Shown piece after piece: positions 37,719 through 49,230 of a stretch of DNA of 64,000 nt; the first letter of the stretch is position 1; every line of letters starts with the position of its first letter. The position numbers and the translations under genes are program-made. Origin of the DNA: Sipunculus nudus (lineage: Eukaryota > Annelida > Sipuncula > Golfingiida > Sipunculidae); assembly GCA_026874595.1 (NCBI GenBank), contig CM049312.1:77411429-77475428 (forward strand), written 5' to 3'. The notes under the pieces were generated by a model that had not been told where the DNA came from, searched no databases, and saw nothing but the letters and a program-made list of their open reading frames with translations.

Positions 37719-40700
37719 GATTACCCTTCCACGCCTGCCATACTTGCAGGTCATCTCCCCGCCGTTGGAATTACCCCCACCCCACCCTTGAAGATAAATT
37801 GACAACACTAATGACATGCATATAAACAAAAATGATTTACGTAGAAAGATTCTGTAGAAGATTAATTCTTCATCTACATGTATCTTCTATGTAGCGGGTT
37901 CAGAGGAAAACACTCGCCCTACGCCTGAACCCTCCCGACATGATTTGAGCGCCACTACAAGGACACCTCACAAATACGTGTACAATAAGACCGAACTGGA
38001 AGAAACTGGCTACGATGGTAATATCATGGCACTTTGTCAATGTATAATAACATTAAAGTTGCTTGTTACACCAAACGTATCATTACGCTGGTTAAGGTTT
38101 GTAAATTTGTTTTCCAGTTTGTCCGTCTGCTTGTTTGTTCTTCGTTTGCAAGACTGCGCAAAAACGTGGAGCATTATGGCTAATAGCAAAAGTGAAAAAA
38201 ATGGCATCTATATCCTAAAGCATGTCTCAGAATTTAAAGGGCGCAAGGTGTCAGTCTATTTTACCCAGAATAAGCCAAAACTAAAAAGCATAATCATTTT
38301 TTTATACAAGTGCGCAATTAGTTTTAATAGTGGTCACAACCAAATGTGTGGCGATTTGCTCGACCGAATATTATATTTATTATGACATCTTGCAGGGTAG
38401 CATTTATCAAAAGAATCAAAAGGAAATTCTGTTTACAATGAGGATGAGTGGAATCAATAAACAAAGATAAGAACACGATTTCCTTTAGAGAATATAAAAA
38501 TAGAGAAGAAAGTGCGGCAATAGATACTAACCATATAAACGACGTCGGATTACAAACATTAAGATAAAACACCGCAACATGGAAAAAGTATGGATGAAGT
38601 GCAGGAATACGTTACTAGGAATATGCGTTCTAACAAATGCATGCCTTTGTGAAGTGTGTAAGTGTGGATGAGTGTGTGGGGGTGGGGGGGGGGGAGATTT
38701 TTTTTTTGGTGGGGGTCCCTATTGTGGGATGCTCCCAAAACCTTGTTTGCGTTCACTTATTCGGTCCATATTCCAGGTTTATTCGTGCATAAGTGACAGT
38801 ACACTTATGAATATTATTTTATACCGTTCATGAATCCTTTAATGTGTCGGATCTACACCAAAATCTAATCGATTCTTCATTAGCACATTCCCGAAATGCC
38901 CTGAAAAGTTCATGATATTCCGTTCAATTTTGCGTGTAGTTATGCTGGGAAGAAACACAAACAAACAAACACACACGAACGGGGATGTAGCCATACCTTC
39001 CTGGCGGGACAGTGAGTATTAAACGCAAGAAATGGGAGTTCGGTAGCCTTTTAAACCTCTTTTCTGTGGTGATTTGTTTAAGAAAATCCGGAAGGCAGTT
39101 CCACTTTACACATAATTAACACTACTTACATAAAAATATGAGGTATCTTGAAAGAGTTCACCTGTTAATCATTTGCTTTTGATGCAAGATTCATTATCTT
39201 CAATTTCTTGTAGTTATTCTTGTACAATAATTAAACTTGTTGTAAATATGACTGATATTTTCATGTTTTCAAAAATTCTTTCGTGCTACAATTTTTCTAA
39301 GTAGAAATTTAATGCATCTAGAAATTTTCCCCTCAATATTACATGCAAAGTCAGATGAATGGTGGTGGTGGTGGGTGGGGGGGGGGGGGGTTGGGGGGGG
39401 GGGGGTTAGGGAGTGACTATGCGATGGGCCGTGTGTGGCCGAAATTATGTAGACTGGCCCAGTCGATGCAGTGGTTAAGACTTGATTCCTCTCGTTGACA
39501 GAGCCATCTAACTTTTTTTTGCTGTGTCAGCAACGCCGGTAGGATGTTTTTCCCCTGCTTGTTACTTCATCTGTATACCTTATGTTTTCTTAAATAACTC
39601 ACATTTCATTTGATTTTGTATTTAAAAACAGCTACAAGACCTCCAAAATGTGAGCTTAATCTGGAAAGCTTACAACCAAAGTTTGATGCATCGATGGAAG
39701 TTGATGGAGGAAGGAAAGGGATGTCGCGGTTTGTAAAAATGCTCAACACCCGAGGTAAAACTGCAAAGAAGAAAGCAAAAACGTGACTGTCAGTAACTAA
39801 CCGAATTAGATTAATTTATTGATTCTATATGGTTTTAATTGTATTTATAATTATTATATGCCCAAACATCCAACGTCTCACTTCCTGACATAACTTCTAG
39901 CCTATCGCCTTACAGTATTATCGTGACCTGTCACTCTCTACGTGAATAATTAACGGATACGCCCCCTTAGAATACCGAGTGTGTGAAAAATGTGCTTAGC
40001 ACCTGCGTTGTGAATGATGTCTACACCAAAACAATGCTTCAATAGAAAAGTGGATGGGCCAGCTTCTACGAGTTTGACAAGAAAAAAATCCCACAGAGTT
40101 ATGAATGATTAGAACCCGATGTAAAACTAAACACCGGGGTTCCCTATATCTAAGTTCCAACGCTAATACCGATACATGATATAGCATACAATACATTAAA
40201 GGGGCCAGTCACATGACCATTATAAAGTGAAAATAATCCTTTGGAGTTTTTATAAAAATAGGCCAGAAAACTTGGATATCATGGCACACATGCTGCCTGT
40301 TTTGTTTATATCAATATGTTTGTTATATGTGGGGGCCCGCAATAATAATCAAAATGAATTCAACAAAGGCATCTAGCGGCAAGTCATATAAGCCAGAGCT
40401 TTGAAAATGGCGTTTTGCAACAAGTGATCTTTCTACCTCCGCATATGTGCAACCTACTACCTTGGGTTACAAGTTTTTCCCGTTTGTCAACATTGCTGTA
40501 TTTAAAAACACGTTGTTGATAAACAAGTTCATACATCCTACACGGAGGCGTTATAAGAACTTTTCATAACAAGATTTACCCTTAGATCATTAATGTATAA
40601 ACAGACAATGCCAGAAGTCACACAAATTCTTTTTCCAAAGGTAGGTGAATGGGCACCTTTAAATTTGTGAAATTAATCTTATCTGGATACAGTTAACTTA

Positions 40701-43166
40701 CTTTAAGGTATATTGTATAATAATATGATAAATATAATATAAAATATAATAAATAGAAAACTTAGAAAATGTTCAACTTAGAAAATCATTTGTGAACATG
40801 TAGTAAGTATTCTTTATATAAATCAGTGTAATCTATATATTCCGGGCCTGCTTTGAGGTTCACCTCCTTATGGTAATGAACGTACCCATCCCTGCGTTTC
40901 TGTGGACACCTTCATTACTGGGCCGAGGGTTTATAATATTTGAATATTAATTTACAATCTAGACGAAACTTTGCGTGACCTCTCGTGTCAAGATGTCTCG
41001 TTTCATATCCTTCTCCTTATATTGGTACCAGTGGAAGCGGGACACTACGAAATGCTTTAAAAGTAATATGTAAGGCGATTTTGAACGAATAATGGCATAT
41101 TAGGCATACACAGTAAGAAAAAAAGTTTGGTTAATGATCAGATATGCTAAAACGACAGTTAGGCGGAGGCCTTACAAGGCTTATTATATCACCCCCCGGC
41201 CCCTCCCGCCCCCCCCCCCCCACACACATAGTGACAAGTGACTTTGGTATGCCCATCCCGTCAACAAGACCGCTCCGTTTACACATGATAATATTTATCC
41301 TAATGTAAAAAAAAAATAAATAAAAATAAATAATAAAAGTATGTTTATCAGGTAATTTTTCAAAAGAAATAAATGTGACAGGATCGATATTTTGTACCTT
41401 TTTCATAACCTTTCTTTCGATGAAAAGTTCATATAGTCAGTAGACAACATAATTATAACAGACATAACAGAAAAAATCATAGCAAAACGAAATTTTATCC
41501 TTTAATCATTAATTTTCTTACAAGAAAATCTTTAAAGATTTACTGAAAATCAAATTGATTTATATTAATGCGTGGGGTGCGCGGTACTTCAGTAAAAAAA
41601 AAACATTTTTTATTTATTTTTAGAGGCCTTACCCGTTTCTTTTTAGTTTGTCCGGAAGGCTTTGGGAACTGGTTTCGTCCAATGTCAGGGGACGCTGCGC
41701 CCTCATGTTACAAGTTGTCAAGTGAGTCGTTGACGTGGCAGAGAGCTCGGGATTATTGTCTGTCCAGAAACGCTGATCTCATCAGTATCGAAACACCACA
41801 GGAGAACTCTCACATCACTATGATAATCATGGACAAAGGTAACCCATAAATACATATAAAGATTTTATAAATTTATGTTTGTATCTGGGTGTGTGCCACT
41901 GCGCGTTTCACTGAATGCTTATATCGTGCCTTTATATGACATTCTGACTACAGTGGAGTTTGAGGGTAAGCTGTCAGCGCAGTTTTGGATGCTTTGTTTG
42001 AGGTAGCCGGTACCAACCAATCACTGCTGCAATATATATATATATATATATATATTACATACATACATACATACATATATATTGTTCAGTCGCACGGTGC
42101 TAATATGATGCCTACCCACCAGTTCCACCACCTGGGCAACTAAAGTTTCCCTTAAGCCGGTTTAGTTTAGACTATAAACGTGCTGTGACTATCATGGCGC
42201 TCGGCCGGCGCCATCACTGAAGGATCCAAGGCCTCCGGTGCTTCATAACTAGAGACACTGGAGCAGAGACACTTAAAATTACATGTTGATTGTCACAGAC
42301 GCATGGAAGAACATTTTTTTAATGTAGCTATCAAAGTTAGGCTGGCATTCCATGTCACTTTCAAGTATTGAGAGCCAGAAGAACCAGAAGTATGTGAACT
42401 CTGAATATTTTTGCTTCTTTAGCCTGGTATTGGTAAAAATTTTTGTAAGTGGACATACTTAGCCCCCTCCTCCCGCCATAAGTACAAAACCATCGATTTC
42501 AATATTTTTCCTTTTATTTCTCTTTCTTTACGACTTTCTGTTTTCTGAGCTCGAAATATGACTTATTTTAAAAAGCTGAAATTTGGGCACACTATCAGTC
42601 CTAGGTCACAGATTTTTTCTCCTGATATAAATTTTAACCTTGACTTTATTCCCAAAGTCGTGCACTCCATAGCCGATTCCCATTATCGCTCATTTGCGCT
42701 CTGGGGCGATTGCATACATTTAGTTTTCATCTACATTTATCTGTTGGCTGATAGCGGACTGAATATTTGGTAACATTTACGGTCTGGGCTGGTGCGGGCT
42801 GCAATTAAAATGTTTGGTGTAGGTATGGAGCGGCGGGGAGGCTCGAGGGTTTTCCAAATGCGGGGCAGGGCGGGTTTTCTCACCTGTGGGGCTGGGCTTC
42901 CAATGGTCATTCGGCCGTTGCATGCATCTAATTGTAATGCTTTTTTTTTAACAGCAGCCTGGACGTCTGGTTCCGATGTACAACAGGAAGGGCACTACAA
43001 GTGGCTGGCAACAGGAGCAGATGTCGTCTACTTTTCCTGGAAAACACACCAGCCTGATGACCACAAAGGCGTGGAAGATTTTATAGAGGTGTCTGGAATA
43101 TACTGGAATGATGTGCCCTGCTTAAAGGAGTTACATGCTCTCTGTGAGATTCAGGCAAAACTCTAG
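35538..43166 (+). CDS. Secreted PAN/apple-like and C-type lectin domain protein, six coding exons
   Basis: Coding exons: 35538-35592, 36030-36293, 37895-38017, 39632-39754, 41647-41838, 42955-43166; total 969 bp, 322 residues. Every junction is phase 1 with GT-AG sites. Exon 1 plus the start of exon 2 gives a signal peptide (MGLKPEVNLIMFLVASISVC.), so the product is probably secreted. Exon 2 (residues 19-106) is Cys-rich with QCMFECNARLSCTAVN, like a PAN/apple domain. Exons 3-4 form a Thr/Pro-rich and basic linker. Exons 5-6 (189-322) form a C-type lectin domain: SCYK, TWQRARDYC, ADLISIE, then QPDD and YWNDVPC, ending ALCEIQAKL. QPD and WND are the calcium/sugar-binding motifs; QPD usually goes with galactose-type ligands. 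The Cys normally after 'ED' is Phe (VEDF), so one conserved disulfide seems lost. A role in innate recognition is family inference. An in-frame upstream ATG at 35514 would add eight residues. Confidence 0.85.
35620..35920 (+). repeat. Interspersed repeat family R4, copy 3
   Basis: Shares 'ggcttataaggggtgatgag', 'gtttgtgggtgga', 'tgtccgtttcttgtgctt', 'atgggtgattt' and 'cccattatagctca' with the copy at 26840-27175. It lies in lectin intron 1. Confidence 0.55.
36030..36293 (+). CDS. Lectin gene, coding exon 2 (PAN/apple-like)
   Basis: Acceptor 'aaccgttacag', 264 bp, phase 1 to 1. Two donors lie 9 bp apart: after 36284 (gtgagcc) and after 36293 (gtgagag). Both keep frame and differ by three residues. 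Cysteines occur in QCMFEC, LSCT, RSCQ and PCDGC. Confidence 0.82.
37415..37810 (+). mobile_element. 'GATAAATTGACG' element, best-bounded copy (hAT-like MITE)
   Basis: Flanks ATGATATG (37407-37414) and ATGACATG (37811-37818) match at 7 of 8 positions, a hAT-sized target duplication. Ends CAGGGGCGTCAAT and, reversed, TAGTGTTGTCAAT are imperfect inverted repeats. A (TA)n microsatellite occupies 37662-37713. It lies in lectin intron 2. No coding capacity. Confidence 0.7.
37895..38017 (+). CDS. Lectin gene, coding exon 3 (linker)
   Basis: Acceptor 'cttctatgtag' with a second in-frame AG 9 bp later (exon from 37904); donor 'gtaatatc'; phase 1 to 1. Encodes a hydrophilic Thr/Pro-rich linker including RTPHKYVYNKTELEETGYD, with a possible N-glycosylation site NKT. 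Confidence 0.72.
39340..39410 (+). repeat. G-rich microsatellite
   Basis: GGT/G-rich run with very long G homopolymers; likely length-variable and error-prone in assembly. It lies in lectin intron 3. Confidence 0.8.
39632..39754 (+). CDS. Lectin gene, coding exon 4 (linker)
   Basis: Acceptor 'gtatttaaaaacag', donor 'gtaaaact', 123 bp, phase 1 to 1, the same length as exon 3. Encodes ATRPPKCELNLESLQPKFD then GGRKGMSRFVKMLNTR. No domain recognised. Confidence 0.7.
40196..40662 (+). mobile_element. TTAA-flanked MITE in lectin intron 4 (best copy)
   Basis: TTAA at 40196-40199 and 40659-40662. Ends TTAAAGGGGCCAGTCAC and, reversed, TTAAAGGTGCCCATTCAC form inverted repeats. 467 bp, no open reading frame. 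It shares its core with 29588-30048 and, reversed, with 25100-25550. Confidence 0.8.
41647..41838 (+). CDS. Lectin gene, coding exon 5 (N-terminal half of C-type lectin domain)
   Basis: Acceptor 'gtttctttttag', donor 'gtaaccca', 192 bp, phase 1 to 1. Encodes VCPEGFGNWF, SCYKLS, the helix LTWQRARDYCLSRNADLISI and ETPQENSHI. Confidence 0.9.
42031..42079. repeat. (TA)n / (CATA)n microsatellite
   Basis: TA dinucleotide run followed by ACAT tetranucleotides, in lectin intron 5. Confidence 0.8.
42470..42705 (+). repeat. Interspersed repeat family R4, copy 4
   Basis: Contains 'aaaagctgaaatttgggcac', 'gtcctaggtcacagatt', 'gactttattcccaaag' and 'cccattatcgctca', closely matching 27030-27170. It lies in lectin intron 5. 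Confidence 0.65.
42955..43166 (+). CDS. Lectin gene, coding exon 6 (C-terminal half of C-type lectin domain)
   Basis: Acceptor after a T-rich tract ending 'taacag', 212 bp to a TAG stop. Encodes AAWTSGSD, GHYKWLATGAD, THQPDDHKGVEDF and IYWNDVPCLKELHALCEIQ. QPD and WND are intact, while the Cys after 'ED' is replaced by Phe. Confidence 0.9.
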
Positions 43167-43315
43167 GGACATGAGGCAAAACTAAAGGTTGGTCTCTCAG
43201 GCACCACGGGCATAAATTTGCCCAAACCCCCGGCATCAAAACTTTTTAATTGGACTTTTTGGGTAGAAATTTGCCGAATTTGTGCTCTGGAATACCGTTC
43301 AGACTATTTATTTCC

Positions 43316-43321
43316 AATAAA
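43316..43321 (+). promoter_or_regulatory. Polyadenylation signal of the lectin gene
   Basis: AATAAA 150 bp after the stop codon, in AT-rich sequence. It is the first canonical hexamer downstream. Confidence 0.6.
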
Positions 43322-43329
43322 CTAAAATG

Positions 43330-45500
43330 ATAAAATATCGAAAAAATATTGTTTTCTAATTTTGTGTTTTATCTTTCTAGCAAATAAAACAATATCTGTT
43401 ATTATATATGTTGTCATGTGAAATATTTATTGAAAAATGTAATGAAAAGGTTGAAAAAAGTCTTCCTGCATTTATTGGAAAAAAGTACCAGAGGACCCGA
43501 TCTTTATTTTATCTGGCCTAATAAAATACGATGACCGACCTTAATATGTTTGCGATATTCACATGGATGTGTTTAATCATTTGGTTGCATATAAATCCAG
43601 TTCAAAGATAAAATACACGGATTTGTGGATTCAGATACGGATATCTTTTATTTAGACCTCTACTTGACGACATTCGTTTCAGTACTGTGGGTCTGTGGCA
43701 TTATTGTGCATAAAACGAGTGCTTTCATAGCCGGGTGGCAATGCTATTCATTATTCAGAAAAAAAAGAAAACAAAATTAAAGAAACCATATAAGGTACAA
43801 GGCCGTTTTTCCGAACGCCTTTTTTTCCGAAATTTTAAATGACAACTTATTTGCCATGTTTTAAGTTATTTTGGTAAATGAAGTTTCTTACAATTGTAAA
43901 ACATAGCACCTAATCAAGGTTACCGTGTATGTCCCATATTCCTTATATATCAAATAAATAGTGTCGGTTAGCCCATTCAACATCGGTTGTAAATGGAATT
44001 TGGTCCACAAACCCAAAACAGCAGAGTCGTACTCATGTTAGTCCGAGTCTGCGCAGTGTGCATTATGACATCAAGGCTAGAAAGGACATTTCAATACCAA
44101 TAATATACATACGTTGAATAAGAAATAGGCATTTCGATTCCTTTAAACAGTTATTCCATACATTTTAAGCATTTTTGCCATCAAGCCCTTTAAAAACATA
44201 ACATATTCAAACATGACAAAACATATTTCAGTGATACACAAATATTGGTAAAATTATAGAAAATATATGGAAATAAATAATCAGTGATAATTACCATTCA
44301 GTTGACAGGTAATCTATACTAAAAGTCTATAAACTGATCTACAAGTTTTCATTAATCAAACTTCAATATATTTTGTAATTTTCCACATATAGAGACATAC
44401 TGACGATATCAAACGAAAGCTGCGGATTCGCTCTTTCTATGTATAAACAAGCGTTTCAGGCTTTCGCATGCAAACTGTAGAACAGAAAATTGAAGAAAAC
44501 AGTTAGTTTCATTGACATTTTCTCCTACAAGAGACAATGTTATATTTTTAGAAGTAACACTATATATGTTATGCATATACGTACACTGATTTATACAATG
44601 TATATATGTTTTCTGAAAACTGTTTTTTATTTTTTGCTGTATAATGAATGACATTGTGCTTCAACATGAACGGCGAATCGAAAAAAATGACCTTATATAC
44701 TCTATCAATAAACATGCTTTTAATTGTTATTGCGTCAAAATTTTCAATCTCACCATTTAATATATCATGATGTCGACATCCCAAGCATGGGTGGTGGTGC
44801 GCGAGGGACCCTTGTTGCCCAGTTCGACTCTGCTTGTTAGGGTTTATGGGCTTCGAAATCCTAGCCCAACAATGCCCGGGGCTTCCACATACACCATCAG
44901 CGTAGGAATTAACTGAGTGAAGAGAGTAATGTAGTCCGTTCACATAAGTTGGATGAGAATTATTTCAAGGCAAATTACATAACATAGGTGTTTTTGTGGC
45001 AAGGACTTCGGAGAATAAGTACTATTTTATAAGCATGCGCATGTGAAATGTAAACAGGTGTTTGCTTGAAATGTCGCAACTTTTGATTTTGAAGTTTAAG
45101 AGCCGAGACAAGTAGTCCCGCTCACCCTCACAATTCCAAACGACCTCTGGCGGAAGAATGAATACACAGCCGTAATTTCTGATAGAGACTATGTTTTACA
45201 AAGATGATGATATTGATATGTACTTGAATAATATGTTTGATGCATGTGATGATGATGTTACACATGATAACAATGATTAAGTTCATGCTGATGCTGTTGA
45301 CAGTCACAATGATAATGATAAAGTTCATGCTGATATTGATAATCACAATGTACATGAAGGTATGACTACTAATGCATTGAGCAAATGTAGTACAGATGTT
45401 GAACAGGATGAGTATGAGTGGTTTGAGCAGATAGAGATTTGTGAAGCTGAACAGCAGCTAAATTTCAAATTGTATTCTGGGTCTTAAATAAATATAATAC
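43330..45500. other. Intergenic, no supported gene
   Basis: AT-rich sequence after the lectin gene. The 124-codon minus-strand open stretch at 44569-44943 has no domain. A GAT/CAT-rich region at 45200-45360 is low complexity and may be the decayed 5' part of the neighbouring retroelement. Confidence 0.4.
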
Positions 45501-46156
45501 CAAACAAGGTGTATAAAGATCTAGAAAAACCAGGTAAGATGAACAATGTCAAGTGAGGATTACTGCATATAACAGAGATAGCCTACGAGTTGTTGGAAAA
45601 GTGATATTAACTTTAGAGCAGAAGAAAGGTTGTATCCATTAGAATGCTTCACTGTAGATTCTATACCTATACTGGGATTGAAGATATTGACAGAACTTAA
45701 TATGGTTCAGAGAATCCATGCTGTGCAAAGAGATTCTTACATACAAGATGATCTGTTACACAGTTCCAAGATGTATTGAAAGGGTTAGGAGAACTAAAAG
45801 GTAAATATGACATTAAACTACAGGAGAATATAGAACTAGTAGCTTACCCAGTGAGAAGAGTTCCAGAAAGTATAAAATCAAAATTGAAAGCTTATTTAGT
45901 CAAGATCTTCAAAAACAAAATAATAACACCAGTGGATGAACATACAGGTTGGGTTAACGGTTTGGTAGTTGAGAAGCCAGATTAATCACTCAGAATATGT
46001 TTAAACCCCAGAGAGCTGAACAAGGGAATAAAACGAGAGCATTACACAATACCATCTGTGGAAGATTTTCAGGCAAGACTAGCAGGTTTTAAGTATTTCA
46101 CCACCTTAGATTGCTCATCAGGGTACTGGTAAGTAAAACTCTCAGATAAAATCTCG

Positions 46157-46393
46157 ATGTTAACAACCTTAAACACACCATTTTGGCGTTACAGGTTTAA
46201 AAGAATGCCTTTTGAATTTCTAGTGCACAAAAGGTGTTTCAGAAAAAGGGTCAGTCAACTGTTAGAAGGAATAACAGGCACTGTAAACTATGTGGATGAC
46301 ATTTTGTATTATGCCAGAACAGAACAGGAGCATGATCAAATATTACAACAGGTACTGGGAACATGTAAAGAAAACATCAAACTGAACAAGTAG
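46157..46393 (+). pseudogene. Gypsy reverse transcriptase fragment
   Basis: Open 78-codon piece carrying RFKRMPFEF, a palm-region motif, and YVDDILYY with the two catalytic aspartates. It ends at a stop; the same frame continues after it with GIIKYLGHIIT. Confidence 0.8.
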
Positions 46394-46621
46394 AAATATC
46401 AGATAAAACCGGGTATCATAAAGTATTTAGGGCATATTATCACAGGAGAAGGGATGTCACAAGATCTATCCAAGGTTAAGCTATTGTCAATATGGAAAGA
46501 TCAACAGATAAACAGGGTGTACACAGGTTACTTGGTTTGGTTAACCAGATTTATTTCCAATATCTCAGATTTGACTGACAGAACCACTTAGAAGTGTGAT
46601 GAAAAAGGATGTAGAATTTCA

Positions 46622-46856
46622 GTGGGAAAACAAGATCAAAGTACACATGTTTTGAAATATTATAATATTGATGATGAAGTAATAAAATCATGTGATGCAA
46701 GCAAAACAGGATTAGGTGCTGTGTTGTTACAGCAAGGGCAACCTGTGTCCTGTGCTGCTTACAGACCTCTTACACAGACAGAACAAAATTATGCACAAAT
46801 AGAAAAAGAATGTTTATTAGTAGTTCTTGCATGTGAAAGAATTCACAAGTACACTT
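46622..46856 (+). pseudogene. Gypsy RNase H fragment, interrupted
   Basis: Carries DASKTGLGAVLLQQGQ, YAQIEKECLLVVLACE and HKYT, then stops matching at 46857 where a small LTR element is inserted. The match resumes at 47277 with YGKKVQIENDHKPLE. Confidence 0.85.
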
Positions 46857-46998
46857 TGTCACGGGGTGACATAAAAGCGGACCGAACTGTCTCGCTAGTG
46901 AAGCATGCTTTTTGGTACGCCGGACTTGTGCGCCACCGACATGGGTTCGAATTACGGATCGGCCGATATTTTCCCCTGAACAATTTGTCTTCGTAACA
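46857..46998 (+). repeat. LTR1 of the TRIM
   Basis: 142 bp, TGTCACGGGGTGAC...GTAACA. Compared with LTR2 it lacks about 13 bp holding the A-box-like sequence; its B-box-like sequence is nearly consensus. Confidence 0.78.
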
Positions 46999-47114
46999 AA
47001 TGGGGGCTCATCCAACGTGACGGTAAACATTTTGTCCCAGGGAATAAGCTCACCAGAGTGTGACTCCTGGGATAATTAGTCTTGTTCTGATAGCAGAACG
47101 CTCTTAAGAGGGGC

Positions 47115-47272
47115 TGTTTTACGGGGTGACATAATAGCGGACCGGACTGTCTCGCTAGAGAAGCATGCTTTTCTAGCGAATCGGTTGGTACGCCGGACTT
47201 GTGCGCCACCGACTTGTTTTCCAATCCCGGATCGGCCCAGTATTTTCCCGAAAAAAAGTTGTCTTCGTAACA
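47115..47272 (+). repeat. LTR2 of the TRIM
   Basis: 158 bp, TGTTTTACGGGGTGAC...GTAACA. The A-box-like sequence is intact, while the B-box region reads GTTTTCCAATCC and is altered. Confidence 0.78.
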
Positions 47273-47792
47273 ACTTATGGAAAGAAAGTCCAAATTGAAA
47301 ATGATCACAAACCATTAGAAACTATATTTAGAAAACCTCTATGGATTTCCCCTCCAAGAATACAGAGAATGCTCATTAGATTACAGAAACTAGACATTTA
47401 ATTCACCTATAGAAAAGGGAAAGAACTGTACATTGCTGACACTTGTAGAGCACCACAACATAACACAGATAAAACAACAACAGTTTTTGAACAAGGATTA
47501 TATTTTTTGTACATTGTGTACACAGGAACAGACCAGTTACACCAGAGAGAAATGAAAAGATCAGAGAAGCTACAGCAAAAGATGCTGAAATGCAATCACT
47601 CATACACATGATACAAAAGGGCTGGCCAAACTCAGTGAGTAAATGTAAAGATGTCAAGCGAGTTTCACATTTAGAAATGAACTATCTGTAAGTGATGGAC
47701 TTGTAATGAAAGGGACTAGAATAATTATACCAAAGAATATGAGAGGAGATATTTTAACACAATTACACACATGACACTGGGGTATAGGAAGA

Positions 47793-48245
47793 ATGAGACG
47801 TAGAGCACGTGATACTGCCTTCTGGCCAGGTATCTCTAAACACATTGAAAGAATGGTAGAAAACTATAAACCTTGTTGGAAATTTCTGTACAAAATAAAA
47901 AAAAAGATAATGGTACATGAAGTACCAGAGAATCCATTTGAGAAAGTAGGGACAGATCTATTCCAGTACAGAGGTCATGAGTATTTGATAGTTGCTGATT
48001 ATTATTCAAAATTTTGGGATGTAGCCAGGTTAACCGATACAAATGCAGCTACAGTCATAAGAAAGACAAAAGCTATATTTGCAAGATTTGGGATACCAAC
48101 CAAAGTAGAGGGTGACAATGGTCCTCAGTTTTCTTCAGATGAATATAACAAACTTGCCAAAGAATGGAAGTTTAAACATTGCACTAGTTCACATATATGT
48201 ATGGAAAGTACATGGTTTTGCAGAACATATGATGCAGACAGTTAA
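47793..48245 (+). pseudogene. Gypsy integrase fragment
   Basis: 150-codon open piece: MRRRARDTAFWPGISKHIE is the usual region after the zinc-binding domain. VGTDLFQYRGHEYLIVADYY carries the first catalytic Asp and GDNGPQFSS the second. The CX2C of the zinc finger is damaged (KPCWKF). The third acidic residue lies beyond, out of frame. Confidence 0.85.
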
Positions 48246-49230
48246 GAAATTGTTAAAGAAAATGTGAAGAAGATGGCACAGATCCATTCCTTGCACTATT
48301 AGACCATAGAAACACACCAAAAGGTTCAGATTTAGGATCACCTGCTCAATTTCTTCAGTCTAGAAGATTGTGAAGTGTACTACCAACCACAGACAAAGCT
48401 CTGATACCAGAGTTACAGACACACTTAATCCTAATTACAAAGAATGCAAAACACACAGTAAAGTGGTATAACAAAAACAAGAGAAAAAAGAGAGAAATTC
48501 AACCAGGAGATAGAGTAAAATTTCTAGAAAGGGAGAAAAAACAATATCTCAGAAGGGAGGATTATAGATAGAGCAAGAGAACCAATATCATATATAGTCG
48601 CGGACTCTGATGGTTACCGATGCAGAAGGAACAGATCATCCTTCAGACCCACTAATGTCACAAACTATACTGAAGATGAAAGTGTTCAGGTAGAAAACAC
48701 ACAAAATGAAGATAGAAATGATAACTGACATGAGAGAAACATACAACAAAATCATGCTACAAGAACGCAAGAGAACAATAAATGCCAACAGCAAACACTA
48801 GCACACAGACACGAGTCATTACAAGACACAGAAACAAAAGACATTATAGTCCTGTAAAGATGAAATCAAGTGGCAGGAGAGTAGAGAAATTATACAAGTA
48901 TAGCGACTAGAAGAACATGTTTGTATAGCTTAAGTTATTAGATATAAGTAACATGGACACTCAATATTGTTTCTACAGTTTATTTTATACTATGATACAT
49001 CAGAACAATAATATAATTCAGGTTGATAAAATCTGTATCGTATTAACAATCTACAAACTTTTATATGTCCACTTACATATGTATAGACATTACATATAAC
49101 CATATCTGAAACAAATTTGTGTCAACTGAAGTACAGAAAATTGTTACAATCTTTATACATATATTGTTAACAGTAAAGGAAAGCCATATTTAAAATCTGT
49201 TGCAAAAAGCTTTCAATTGAAAAAGGGAGA

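Larger units (their letters stand above)
46857..47272 (+). mobile_element. Miniature LTR element (TRIM) with tRNA-like sequence in its LTRs
   Basis: Inserted in the gypsy RNase H region with an exact 4 bp target duplication ACTT (46853-46856 and 47273-47276); removing one copy restores the gypsy reading frame. LTR1 is 46857-46998 and LTR2 is 47115-47272, both starting TGT and ending GTAACA. Just inside LTR1, after AA, lies TGGGGGCTCATCC (47001-47013), like a primer-binding site for tRNA-Pro. Just before LTR2 is the purine-rich AAGAGGGGC (47106-47114). The 116 bp interior has no coding capacity. LTR2 keeps an A-box-like TAGCGAATCGGTTGG (47174-47188). LTR1 lacks that segment but keeps a B-box-like GGTTCGAATTAC (46944-46955). 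LTRs differ by roughly 12-15%, so the insertion is old. A dimeric tRNA-derived SINE is the alternative. Confidence 0.78.

Noticed and set aside
39465-39510. A-box-like GATGCAGTGGTTAAGAC, possible tRNA or SINE head
   Set aside because: No B-box follows at a suitable distance.
44800-44870. tRNA-like sequence with AGTTCGACTCT
   Set aside because: Only a weak B-box; no A-box at proper spacing and no cloverleaf.
44569-44943. 124-codon minus-strand frame
   Set aside because: No recognisable domain and no homologous exon structure.
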